From contig OX344764.1 in NCBI GenBank assembly GCA_947034895.1, forward strand, positions 17,236,001 through 17,300,000: DNA of 64,000 bases. The letters are read 5' to 3'. Shown in pieces: positions 1 to 10,682 of the stretch. A program made the position numbers and the translations under genes. Source of the stretch: Rhytidiadelphus loreus (Eukaryota > Streptophyta > Bryopsida > Hypnales > Hylocomiaceae). How positions within the stretch are numbered: the stretch's first letter is position 1; every line of letters begins with the position of its first letter. The notes under the pieces were generated by a model. It was not told the DNA's origin, made no database searches, and saw only the letters and a program-made list of their open reading frames with translations.

Positions 1-379
1 GCAACAAAGCAAACACGGTAGAGAATTGAATTGGGGGCAGCCGGGCAGCTCTGTGGCAGCAGATGGTCAGTCAGGTGGGTCCCACCAGAAAATTTATTCT
101 CTTCCGATTTTAAGCTTTCCCAGACCCCACAGGCGGGAATTGAGGGCCCCACCGCCACTCAGCCAGTGATGATGAGTATTGAGAATAATATTTATTTATC
201 ATGGTATTCCTACTTCTGAGAGACTGACCCTGACACACTAATTATGGTATTCCTGCTTCTGGGACCACTTATACTCGTGAGAATATAAAACATTTCAATT
301 CCTGCAATGCTTCCTTGTCCCTTTTGCAAGCTGTGCCAACTAGTCCTTTTGAGCCTTTCTTAACAAACCATGACATCCC
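1..379. other. Intergenic, no feature recognised
   Basis: Mixed-composition sequence with no convincing coding region, RNA gene or terminal repeat. A short open stretch near the left edge has no recognisable domain. Confidence 0.5.
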
Positions 380-383
380 TTAA

Positions 384-1343
384 CCCTAGACCACCGCCCA
401 TGGCCGTTTTGGGTAAAAAACATCCCAGCTTTTGAAGTGCTATAAATCTAAATGAGACTAAGTAATAAAGATCTTAACCATACAATCATGTAGTACACAT
501 GTTGTAGATGTCATGGATCAAATTTGAAGTCATTTGACCGTGTAGATTGCAAGATTATAATGTTTTAGTGTTGAAAAAGAATGCTGAAATTTTCCTAAAA
601 ACACATTTAGAGGCCAAATTTGATTTCTTAACCTAATGAAATGAAAAAACTTTCAACTACAAAGTGATTCAAAACCAGGATACAAACACATTTGTGAAAA
701 AAAATATCATTCAATTGAATCAATGTGTTTGCAAAATGGCTTGCAAATGTCAAAAATAGGCAAGAAAAGTTGCAAAAAACACATCTAGGGCTGAACCTCC
801 TTCTACTAAAATGCTTCTCAGTCATTCATAAATTCTTGTATTGATATGAAAATCTAGCCACACAAACTAGACTAGTATGCGCAACTTCTACAAAAAATAT
901 TATTGAAAACGGACATTTTATGAAGAAAATAGAAGCCGCCGAAGTTCACTATAGTCCATAAATGGCGGGATTTTGAATTTTGAATTGCTCCCAAACATTC
1001 AAAACAACTTGGATTGACATGAAAATTTCACCACAATAACTAGAATTCAAGGGAAACACAACCCAACAAATTTTATTGAAATCGAACATTGGATGAAGGA
1101 GATACAAGCCCCCGAAGTTGCAGCCATGAAGTGCACTTTGGTGAATCAAATTGAGCCTGTGAACTTTTATTGGCTTCCAGAAAATCATTATCTCTTGGAT
1201 TGATCTGAAAATTTTACCACTCAAACTAGAAGAAAAGGCGCAACTTTCCCAACAAGTTTTATTGAATTTGGACATCGAATGCAAAAGTTACAGTACTTTG
1301 AATTTATGTGAGGACACTTTTTGTCCTCTTGGGCGGTCTAGGG
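384..1343. mobile_element. TTAA-flanked MITE (piggyBac-like), copy A
   Basis: The 960-bp element is flanked by TTAA at 380-383 and TTAA at 1344-1347. Its left end reads CCCTAGACCACCGCCCA; the reverse complement of its right end reads CCCTAGACCGCCCAAG, so the inverted repeats match apart from a 3-base ACC insertion. It has no transposase ORF. TTAA duplication plus a CCC start is the signature of piggyBac; Sola3 elements also duplicate TTAA. The interior matches the truncated copy at 20147-20666 over about 500 bp. It carries the shared internal motif GATTG(C/A)AAGATTATAATG at about 545-565. Confidence 0.75.
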
Positions 1344-1503
1344 TTAAGTTACTATGCCCTAGTGCATGCACTTGAGTTTTTGGGTGTTTGTTTTTACACA
1401 AATAAAGGGAACCCTTTACTGCAAAAGAAAAAACAAAATACAAGGCCCAGCTGAAAACAGCTTGGGTGGGACAAAGGGAGCAACAACATGCACTTGAGTT
1501 TAA

Positions 1504-1757
1504 GAGCATCCCCACCAGTGAGTTCCGTATCCCTAAAGCTTTAGGGAGAGGACTTTATATGCAAATAGAGATACAAAAATTTCATTGTACAAACCTTTAT
1601 CCAAAACATGTATCTCTAAAATATATAGATTTCTGTAAAATTCTTCTCCAGTTCTATATCCAGAGGCTCATATGGAGAACTCGCGAGGTCTCATCCCTAC
1701 TTGAGGTCCCAAGCTCAGTAAACAGATAGAGAAACGGAAGAGCTGGTGGGGATGCTC
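1504..1757. mobile_element. Tourist-like MITE, 254 bp
   Basis: The ends are a near-perfect inverted repeat GAGCATCCCCACCAG (left 1504-1518, right about 1743-1757). TAA precedes the left end and TAC follows the right end, fitting a slightly decayed 3-bp TWA target duplication. GAGCATC(C/T)CCA termini with TWA duplications are typical of plant PIF/Harbinger-derived MITEs. No coding capacity. Confidence 0.65.
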
Positions 1758-2476
1758 TACCCCCCTTTGGATCAATCCCAAACACGGGACCCTACCTCTG
1801 ACAAACAAACAAGCATAGAAAAAACAAGTAGAGCAGCCTATGACCACTTAGATTGGGCAATCTGGGGATCTTGTGCAATGGGCTTATTGTGATTTGCTTG
1901 CCTGTGTTTTTTATTTTTCTCATTTCTCAGAGAAAGAAAGAAAGAATCAATGGAGTAGACTCTAATACAAGTGGAATCATATTAATTTGATAAGAATTGA
2001 AATTGATACGAATTTTCAAACATATTTGGTGCAAACAATAGAAAACTCGTAGGTGATGAGTCATGGGTGGGGGTCATTACCATCTTGTGAAAAAAGGTTT
2101 AGGATTATTGACTTGCCCAATCTAATCCCGTTGGATGAATGTTTTGAAAGCACAAGTTTGATGTTCTAAAAGCACCCTTGGTCTTTTTATTGCCCAAAGC
2201 TACCGAACTTGTTCTGACAAGTATTTATTCACAACTAAGCCCACATGAACCAACACTTAATGAACCACAAATATATGCCTATTACTATCCATAAATAGAT
2301 ATGAATCTAGTATCATTCTATGACAACACCACCCAGTTGCTTGCAAAAAAATGAGTTATGAGTTCTAAAAATGGAAGACGTTCAAGAGGTATTAGAATTG
2401 GATGATTAATGCTATTACGTTGATCTACCTTTGTAGGAAGTCTTCTTTGAGAATGTCTGTCTATAAGGACTAGTTT
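1758..2476. other. AT-rich intergenic, nothing recognised
   Basis: No gene, RNA or repeat boundary could be supported here. Confidence 0.4.
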
Positions 2477-2777
2477 CATTAGATGGATTTCCAGCATTGT
2501 GGAAGGCCGCGAGTTATCAGGCCTTGGAAACTGCTGCGAACTCCCTGCAAATTGTTGCGAACTGCTTGCTGATGTGGTCGAGCGATTGCCACATTGGCAA
2601 ATTTTAATTTTTTTTTTCTGTTTTTTTTCTCATTTCAAGAATGTAATTTTTTTTTTTTTTCCAAAAAATTTCTATCGGGAACGGCTCAGGAACGGTTGTT
2701 CCCCGAAACTGCCGGGGGGATCATGGTCGGGAACAAGCCCAAAATGGCCCTCCCCACCCCCCAGAAAACATCTAATG
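2477..2777. mobile_element. MITE with CATTAGATG ends
   Basis: The 9-bp ends CATTAGATG (2477-2485) and CATCTAATG (2769-2777) are inverted. The interior is GC-richer than its flanks. It shares GGCCGYGAGTTATC, GATGTGGTNGAG and TTGTTCCC blocks with 34090-34347, and the GATGTGGT block with about 34885-35140, so these three are one family. No target duplication is clear. Confidence 0.5.
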
Positions 2778-3808
2778 AGATGGATTCCCCTATGTGTGTA
2801 GGATTAAAAAAAACTTGTCAAGTAGAAGACAAGCTCATGAAACTTGATGTAAATTTTAAATGGCAATGTCCACCTTTACTTATGAATTCCAATTCCATTT
2901 GATCATTCATCTCATAGTATATTTTAAAAGTGCTTCATCTTCAAAATGTGATGCAAAATATTACAATCACCCAAAGTTGGTTTCTTGCAATCACCCAAGA
3001 ATAGGATTGGCATGTGTTTCATGTGAGCCCAAGAGGGATTACAAACTAAATCACATCATTTTATTACAATCAATCCATTTTAGGAAATAAAGAAGACCAT
3101 TTTAGGAACAACTCTCCAGTTTGGAAAATAGAATGAGAATACATTGAATTTTTTTATTCAAATGGAAAAAGAATAATCCAAACTTTAAAAGCAACTTTGG
3201 GGACAAACAAACCACAACAAGCTAACTAAGGTGAAAAATTAGCAATTTAGGATAGTTGAAGGCACTTTATTATAGGAAAATATATTTTTGTAGTATTGGA
3301 AATTGAAATTCATTAATTAAAAAATATATATAATTAGACAAGACATGTAAATACTTTGAATTTTCAAAGTGGAACTCCTTTGGCCACTAACACTAATACC
3401 AAAAATCTAGATAGTCAACAATCAACCAATTGTGGCTAAATATGAAGATGGTTTAATTGTGCTTTTTGGGGCACTTTCAATAGAAGTTAATTGTCAAGAT
3501 GCATATAGGGATGGTTTTGAGTGTTTTCACCTTAATAGTGTGATGGACAAGAGTCTAAGGGCCACTTTGCACTATGGTGAAGAAGTGCACCAGTTAATAA
3601 TTGTAGGAAAATAAAACTTATGATTGGAGGAAATTTTGTTCTTCACCAAATTGGATTTACACTACTGCCAAGACTTGTCAAGTGGATAACTTCAGGCATG
3701 GATGAAAAAATGACATGGTTGCCTATGAAGCAATATGTAGTATAAAATTTCACTTGGGAACAAAAACCCAAGGAATAACCTAGTGGTGGTTCTTTAGTTT
3801 GGAGAAAG
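2778..3808. repeat. Intergenic with dispersed repeat fragment
   Basis: About 3216-3450 is similar to 31243-31490: both read, in order, AAATTAGCAATT/AAATTAAGCAATT, GTTGRAGGCACTTT, TAGTATTRGMAATTGAAA, GAATTTTCAAAGT and AACCACAATTAAG-like blocks. It is therefore a dispersed non-coding repeat. A 60-codon open stretch at 3432-3614 has no recognisable domain. The rest holds nothing I can name. Confidence 0.45.
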
Positions 3809-6203
3809 GTCAAGTAGTCTATCGTTTTGTATCTAAGGTCACTTTTATGTAGGATTATCTCTCAATTTTATAAATCAATGTATAAAGTTCTTTATAAATG
3901 TATTTGTGTGTGGTATGATTGTATTCACTATCCTGACCTATACGAATAACAGTCCATAACCCATAGAAATATCTATAAACTTACGGTCACAGTCTTGTGT
4001 TAGAATTTCTAATGTCAAATAGTTCAAGGTATGTCAATTAGTCATGGCTCCTGTTCTATCGACTTAATTACATACACAGTACATATATAGATATATTTTT
4101 GGTGTACATAAACACCTTTGTGTAATTCTTTAATTACTTCTTTAAGTTTAATTTATTGTCAATTGGTCCATTGGTCCAGTCACTGTTTACTTTAACCTAA
4201 TTACTACTTATGCAGGGATGCAAATATCAAAGTCTGTAATTGTCAAATTGTCTCAGTATGCAGAGCATGCAAAGGTTGAGAGTTTGTCCATTGATCATAG
4301 GACAGGTCAAATAGTCTTGTCGATTCTTCTTTTGAACCCTTAGTTCACAGTATGTCAATTGGACCAAGTTTTACTGTGCACATTTATTATTGAATCAGCA
4401 TCCTATCTGCTACTTTGTCAAATAGTCATTTGTCAATTGGTCTTGCTATACTAATGCATAGGTGAGTGTATAGTTTCCGACAGATGGTCAATTTGTCCAA
4501 GATTTCACACCAACAATTTAACAAGGCTACTACTAATTGGTCAAATAGTCATGTGCATGGTCAAATAGTCATATGTCAAATAGACTTGCTTATGGTATCA
4601 CCACAGGCAAACGTATGTGTGATGGTAGTCAATTTGGCCAATTTCCCACACAAGGTTAGAATATGAATCACATCCAAAGATTTCATACAGGGCAATTTGT
4701 CAAGTTGGCCAAGTTCACAACATCAGATCACAACAAGAGATACACAAAGATTCTATACTATAACACAAGATTGCGCTCCTTATACCTGCACTTAGTATTC
4801 TCACACAACTTGGTCAATTAGTCATCTCAATTTAAACACCATATACTGACCAATTGTCTTACATTAATTTCCATTAACTGTAAATCATCTTAATACAATT
4901 TCTCCAGACCATTTGACTACAACGACAACCAAACACAAATATTAAGTCAATTAGACATACATAATCTTATTCATACATCAGACAACTTAACTTTCATTCA
5001 CCATTAACTTACATATGTCTAATAGACTCAAATGATCAAGAGTTTAAATTATCACAACGTAAACTGTTACCATTCACTGGCTAGTTGATCTTAACATCAA
5101 TCATTAACAATTACTTACTCCTATCAATCTTTCAGACTCTTTCGATCTAATTGACCCGTTAGCTCCACTAAACATATATCAAGAAGATATTCCAAATAAT
5201 ATCAACATCGTCTATTTGTCACAGGTAGTTTTAGACAGATCTTGACTTGACTAATTGTCCATTAATTCCAATATAACACTGCCAATTACTGGCTACAGTC
5301 TATTGGACAACTTAGCACCAATCCCTGGTTGCTAATATTTAAGAATTTATTGTCTATTTGACCAAAGCTTAACATAATCCAATCACTGGTTATATGCTTT
5401 ACTAAACAAGTTCTTTGACAATTTAACTATCTCCAAAGAATTAAATTGCCAATCACTGGCTCAAACTTAATTTATAATTTTAATCTCAAAATATATCTCT
5501 ACCTCATAATTAAGGAAACAGACTTATGACAAATCGACAACTGAACCAAACATAGCATTTCAATTACAAAAGAGTCAGTTAGTCACACTTACAGTCGATT
5601 TGTCTTTTGCTTTTCCCCGCAATCGCAGCTCCTGTCGAGTAGTCTTCCCGTTCCCTCCGCAGACAAATTGTCCTCAATCCGCTCTCTTGCCTTGGTCAGC
5701 TCCATCGAGTTCTCCGCCAGTCTCAACTATGGGCCAATTGTCCTCGACCAGCTCTCACAGATACAATCAAATTGTCACTCCTAATTTTCACTGAACTTCG
5801 ATCTATACTCAGATCAACAAAGCCACTCACTGACATAAAAGACAATTTGTCATACTTACACAAACATAAAAGATCAATTGACAGGCTCTCTCTCTTCTGC
5901 ACAATTGACTTAAAACCAGAAAATCCAAGAAACAAAGCCAATCACTGGCTACACCGAGCATAAGACAAATAGACGAAAATCTGCATTAAAGCTTGCAGGA
6001 ATACACAAGTATAGAAATTGGCAATGCAATCACTGCAAGCTTGAGAGAGAGAGAGCTGAAAATCAGCGGTCAATTAGTCTTTGTACTCTTTCTTGGCTGT
6101 AACTACTTACACTAACTGCTTGGTCTATTAGTCCTTAACTGACCGTAACTAACCGTTAATGGGTTGTCTAATTGTCATTTTGGTAACGACATGTCTATTT
6201 GTC
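3809..6203. repeat. Field of 34 degenerate palindromes GWC-N-AWT-N-GWC
   Basis: Exact matches to G[AT]C-N5-G[AT]C with an AT-rich spacer start at 3809, 4033, 4158, 4166, 4243, 4306, 4354, 4417, 4432, 4479, 4487, 4540, 4560, 4575, 4813, 4848, 4907, 4946, 5017, 5210, 5249, 5298, 5352, 5528, 5574, 5594, 5634, 5662, 5841, 5964, 6069, 6123, 6166 and 6193. Almost all spacers are N-A-[AT]-T-N, giving a self-complementary 11-mer (examples GTCAATTAGTC, GTCAAATAGTC, GACAAATTGTC, GTCTATTTGAC). Roughly a dozen near-matches lie among them. Spacing is irregular (8 to about 240 bp), so this is not a tandem satellite. Forms: 20 GTC-GTC, 3 GAC-GAC, 6 GTC-GAC, 5 GAC-GTC. No function is known to me. Confidence 0.8.
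5070..5951. repeat. Second interspersed motif CCAATCACTGGCTA
   Basis: Six good copies lie inside the palindrome field: 5070 (CCATTCACTGGCTA), 5282 (CCAATTACTGGCTA), 5318 (CCAATCCCTGGTTG), 5379 (CCAATCACTGGTTA), 5449 (CCAATCACTGGCTC) and 5938 (CCAATCACTGGCTA). Poorer ones are near 5823 and 6020. All point the same way. Binding site or relic unit; function unknown. Confidence 0.6.
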
Positions 6204-6259
6204 CCAGTTCACACTCTGTTCTAGTTCTCGATTAATTTTTACTTGTTCAATTGTCTCTT

Positions 6260-9105
6260 TTTCAAAAAGTATAAAAGAAAATTAAAAATTCTATCTACAC
6301 AATACTATTTGTAAAGAGAGTTCTCTAGAGGTCAAGATGCTTGGGTGGCTTCACCCCCTAGACAAGAAAATTGGCCTCTTGAGACCTCCTACTTCATTTA
6401 TTGTCTTTTCATTACAATGTATCTCACCCATATGATTGAAGTTTTTTTAAATTTCAAATAGCATTAGCTAGCTCCCACCTCTTCGCTTCTCTTGGTGAAT
6501 CTATCTAAAAGACTTCTAAAGGCATTACCTTATTGTCCTTTCATTGTCTCCAACATCCCACCAGTTGCCTCAAATAACCATGTCTTGGCCAAAACTTCTT
6601 GACCAACTAGTGTACTTCTCCACCGACTAGTGTACTTCTCCACCATAGTGAAAACCAACCCTAAGGGGTGGTTTACACTTGCTTGAACTGAGGGACCAAA
6701 AACACTTGAAGGTACCCTACTTTGTTAGATGTAACCATGGGAAGCAAAAGCTGAAGACAGTAATGACACTTAGCATGTCTTGGTGTGAACTCCAAAAGAA
6801 ACTATAGCTAGGCCACATCTATTTATTTATAGATTCAACATTGTCAACTCCAAAGATCAATTAATAGACAAAATCTATGGTTGTTAGATCTTAGTACATC
6901 ACGACTGTCTCTTAGAAACCTGTTAGGCCTACCTCAAAGAAGTGGACAAGAAAAAAACTCCTAGAAACCGACAAAACATTCTTTACTTTGGCCGTGTAGG
7001 ATTTTAAGATGGACTTCTCAGAACTTTGTATAACCAAGCAATGGTGCCCCCTTTGTTGGGAAGATATTGTGCATCCCTAGATGCATGGCAAGGAATTATC
7101 AATAAAAGCAAAGATTGGGGTTGGTCAAGGAGCCATAGAAGACCATTTTGTTCACTATGGGGGTCCCCCTTTTCAAGGATGCAAAAGGGCCTCTACCTCA
7201 TTTGTAAACAATGTTATATCTCATCAATGAAAAATGACATAGGCTTTGACCAAAGTGTAAACTCAACTTGGACCATGTCTATCTCTCCACCAATCACTCT
7301 TTTTGATAATTCAATAGGCCCTTCGGTCCAGACCCTAAGGTGTAAAAATCAGCCCCTAAGGTGGCAATTAATCCAGTTCATTTGCTTGTGTGGCCCTCAC
7401 ATAGTGGCAGGAGCAACATCTGCCACGTCACCCGTGGTTTCAACACTATAGGCCACTTGGCAGCTTTTGAGAAGCCCAGTTGTACACCACCCATCTGCAT
7501 ATCATGCACTTACTAGTCACTTACTAGTCACTTACTCTCACTACTGGCCCTGGTTGGCTGGGAACTCATTGTCACTAACCCTGTCATTGTGTACAGTGCA
7601 ATGCCTGTGGTTTCCTTTGAAAGGAAGACCTGGCAAGCCATAAAATTGACATTTTTCATAAAAATGCCGTACATGTAAAAAAACGAAGAAGAAGGGTAGT
7701 TCTAATAAATTTTATTTTTCTTTGAAAGAGGGGTACACTACTCTCCCAATATTAATGCCATCGAAGGTTCACCTAATGTGTGTGGCTCTTCTTTGGCAGA
7801 CGAATCTGGTGTTTATGTGCGCTTGTTGTTGTTTAGTTTTGGACAATTCTCCCATCAATTACTTTAAAAATCATTGCGCACTTGTATTGCATGACCCAAT
7901 TCAAGCAGGAAATGGCTAGGTGCAATACCATCCTCAAGACTTTGATTTACAAGTGTAAAAATCAGTTTGTCAAGTACTAAAAGCATGGAGGAATTTTCAT
8001 GGCTTCTCAGTGTTTCAATGGGGTGTTTTTAGTTTTTAGTAATGGCAACTTGTACAGACAAATTGGAATTGTATGTCTCTTTGGTTACTTAAACCCCTAA
8101 AAAGTTCAAGATTATGTTTCACCAAAAGACACTTCAAATTTGTCATTTCTGGTGCAAAGAGCTTTAATGAAAATGAACTATTTTTTTGTTTATTCAATCG
8201 TGAGATCTTGCGCAAGATATGTATGAGAATGATTGATTGTTTGGAATTTTTTTAATACACTTTAACCATGAAGAATGTAAGATATTATTGTTCAAAGTAA
8301 AGAAAATATTTTTTTCTACCTTGTGTAGCTAGGTTTTAGACTTTGAATCCACTTGACTTAACTTTGTTACACTACAAAGTTTTGAGGTTTAAATCTTTAT
8401 GACAGGAAATTGAAAACATAACACTCAAAACATTGAATGGAGTACTAAACCACTCATAGTTCTAAGAGCTTGTGCTAGAGGCACTACTCACATTCTATCC
8501 ATCTAGTTACATCAAGAAACTTTTCAACTTTTCAACAATCAAACATATATTTAACAACATCAATAACATTGCTATTAAATACTCTACATTCATTTTACTA
8601 CATAAATGTTGTTTAGAAAACAACCAATCCCTCCCAATTGTTCATGATCTCCCCTAACTACAATTACAACTACAACTACAATAACATCATTTTTCATAAA
8701 ACACCCCATTTTATACCACCAAAATCATTCACAAGATACATATCATGTACTTAAGTTACATTCAACTACGTACTTTCTTTTACAAAAGTAATGATACCCA
8801 CTCTTGCCAATCTCTTGCACAATCATGAGTTTCTTGATGTAGTCAACCTAAAGTCTCCCTTCTAATAGAGGTGTATATATATAGTTTAGGCGTCACTCAT
8901 TCTTGTCCTTGAAATAAGATACGAGACACAAGATAAAAAGACTCTTAATTTATATTAGCCACAGAATGATTAGACTTATATTATATTATAAAATAGACGA
9001 ATGTGAATTGATGACATAATATTCAATATCTTTCATACCCACTGCCTTTCCTTCATGCATTTTGTTCATCACATTGAGCCTCCACTTGTCCAATGAAAAA
9101 AACCA
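6260..9105. other. Intergenic, no gene recognised
   Basis: A short inverted pair GAGGTCAAG / CTTGAGACCTC brackets about 6330-6395. CCCTAAGGTGTAAAAATCAG near 7337 resembles the termini of the CTAGAGGCC MITE family at 9.5-10.7 kb. A 141-codon open stretch at 7026-7451 has no domain or homologue I recognise and unremarkable composition. Nothing else could be supported. Confidence 0.4.
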
Positions 9106-9270
9106 TGTTAGAATCCCTGAAAACACGTCACCTTGTTTTCGTTAAGTTCCCGTTTCAAAACACAGTTAAAACACAGAAAAAGCGTTTTTCTGTGTTTTTT
9201 TGCGTTTTGACTATGTTTTGAAACGAGAACTTAACGAAAACAAGGTGACGTGTTTTCAAGGATTCTAACA
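9106..9270. repeat. Near-perfect 165-bp hairpin (foldback MITE)
   Basis: The outer ends are TGTTAGAATCC and GGATTCTAACA. The arms (about 75 bp each) match almost completely, including GAAAACACGTCACCTTG, TTCGTTAAGTTC and CGTTTCAAAACA, leaving a small loop near 9188. A transcript from either strand would fold into a long stem. It is most likely a MITE; a small-RNA precursor is possible but unproven. Confidence 0.75.
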
Positions 9271-9477
9271 CAATTTTCTTCTAATGAATGAAGTATTGTT
9301 GGGTGTAGAATATTATATTCTACACTATTTACTATAGAGTTGAGGTAATGATAGTGCATGCTACTGAATGTCATAGATATAAGGTCTAATTTACATCTAC
9401 AATTTGGGCTAATTTGTTGTGTAAGAGGCCCAAAATCCTCAATTCTAATTAGACAAAGGTTAAAATCAATTCGAATC

Positions 9478-9736
9478 CCTGTACACCTAGAGGCCAAACC
9501 AATTTGGCGGAATAAAAATTTTATTAAAAAAAGAGATGATCTGACATGGCCCTCGAGCTCAATGAATTGGGTGCATCAAGAATGGGAGGTCAATTCTTGG
9601 TCTTGGGGTCAATGTCAAATTTCAATTAAAAAACTTTTTGTAATAAAAATATCATTTTTTTCAACAAATGAGATCCATTGGATCTTGTGCAATCTCCCAC
9701 AAGGAGAATTGGCTTGGCCTCTAGTTGTAAAGCAAC
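9478..9736. mobile_element. MITE with ACACCTAGAGGCCAARCC ends
   Basis: The left end GTACACCTAGAGGCCAAACC and the right end GGCCTCTAGTTGTAAAGC are inverted with a few mismatches. The same termini recur near 9898, 9928, 10700 and at 51421-51802. No target duplication is clear. Confidence 0.45.
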
Positions 9737-10140
9737 TCTTACTGAAAGAGAGAGAGAAGGGCTGAAATTTTTCAATGTTTTATTGAATCGGCCCAGCTTG
9801 TTAGCCTCCATGCCATTCCATGTTGGAGAATTGGCTTAAATCTTATTCTAATAAGTAGTTGAGGATCTAAAAGGGGCTGAAATTTTGTGCAATTGGCCTC
9901 TAAGTGTAAAGAAAAATCGGCCCAACCTTTAGGTGTAAAGCGTCTGTGACTGAAAGAGAGAGAGAGGGGTGGGCTGAAATTTTTCAATGCTTTATTGAAT
10001 CGGACCAACTTTTGGCTTCTAGACCTTTCCATGTGGAAGAATTTGCCCCCATTATAGTTTTTATTGTAATGAGGAAATGAGGACTGCCTGCCTGAAGTTT
10101 GAAAGGAACTGAAATTTTGTTCAATCAACCTTTGGGTATA
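9737..10140. repeat. Imperfect direct duplication, unit about 200 bp
   Basis: Both copies read ACTGAAAGAGAGAGAGA, then GGGCTGAAATTTTTCAAT, then TTTATTGAATCGG, then CCATGTKGRAGAAT, then CTGAAATTTTGT. Copy 1 runs from about 9737 and copy 2 from about 9950. The second copy is cut by the element that begins at 10141. Confidence 0.6.
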
Positions 10141-10682
10141 AGGTAAACCAGCCTATGACAGGCAGATTGCCTGGTTTGCCTTGTTGACATATTTGAAATT
10201 TTGAATTTTTTTTTCATATAAAGGCAAACATGAAAAATTGGTAGAACAATTGAAATTTTATTTTTTTGACAAAGTATGAATTTGCTACAGATTTTTGAAG
10301 TGAACTAGCCAAATGGCTCAAAACAGTCTCTAGACTATCCCACAACCATCAAAAACTATACCCATGGTGGTCATCAAACCACCCATTGCAATTACAATAT
10401 TTCCTAACATGGTTGAAATATTTTCTAACATGGACATGACATAAATGAATAAAAAAAATTAGTTCATGTAATGAATTACACTAGAAAGGGACGAGTTCCT
10501 AAAACAGTCTCTAACATCTCCATCGCCATCATACAAAACATTGATTTTAACCATCAACCTACCTAATGAAGTTTTGCTTACATTAATTAGAAAAAACCTA
10601 ACACAGATTGATGGAAAACTATAATGAGTCATCTTATAGATGTTTGTATTAGGCACTTCGCCTGTCATGGGCTGGTTTACCT
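10141..10682. mobile_element. MITE with AGGTAAACCAGCC ends, TA-flanked
   Basis: This 542-bp element has inverted ends AGGTAAACCAGCCYATGACA (one mismatch over about 23 bp). TA precedes the left end and TA follows the right end, compatible with a Tc1/mariner-type target duplication, though two bases are weak evidence. No coding capacity. It interrupts a CTAGAGGCC-type repeat, so it is younger than that repeat. Confidence 0.6.

Noticed and set aside
7026..7451. 141-codon open stretch, plus strand
   Set aside because: No domain, no splice context, and it overlaps MITE-like termini; most likely chance.
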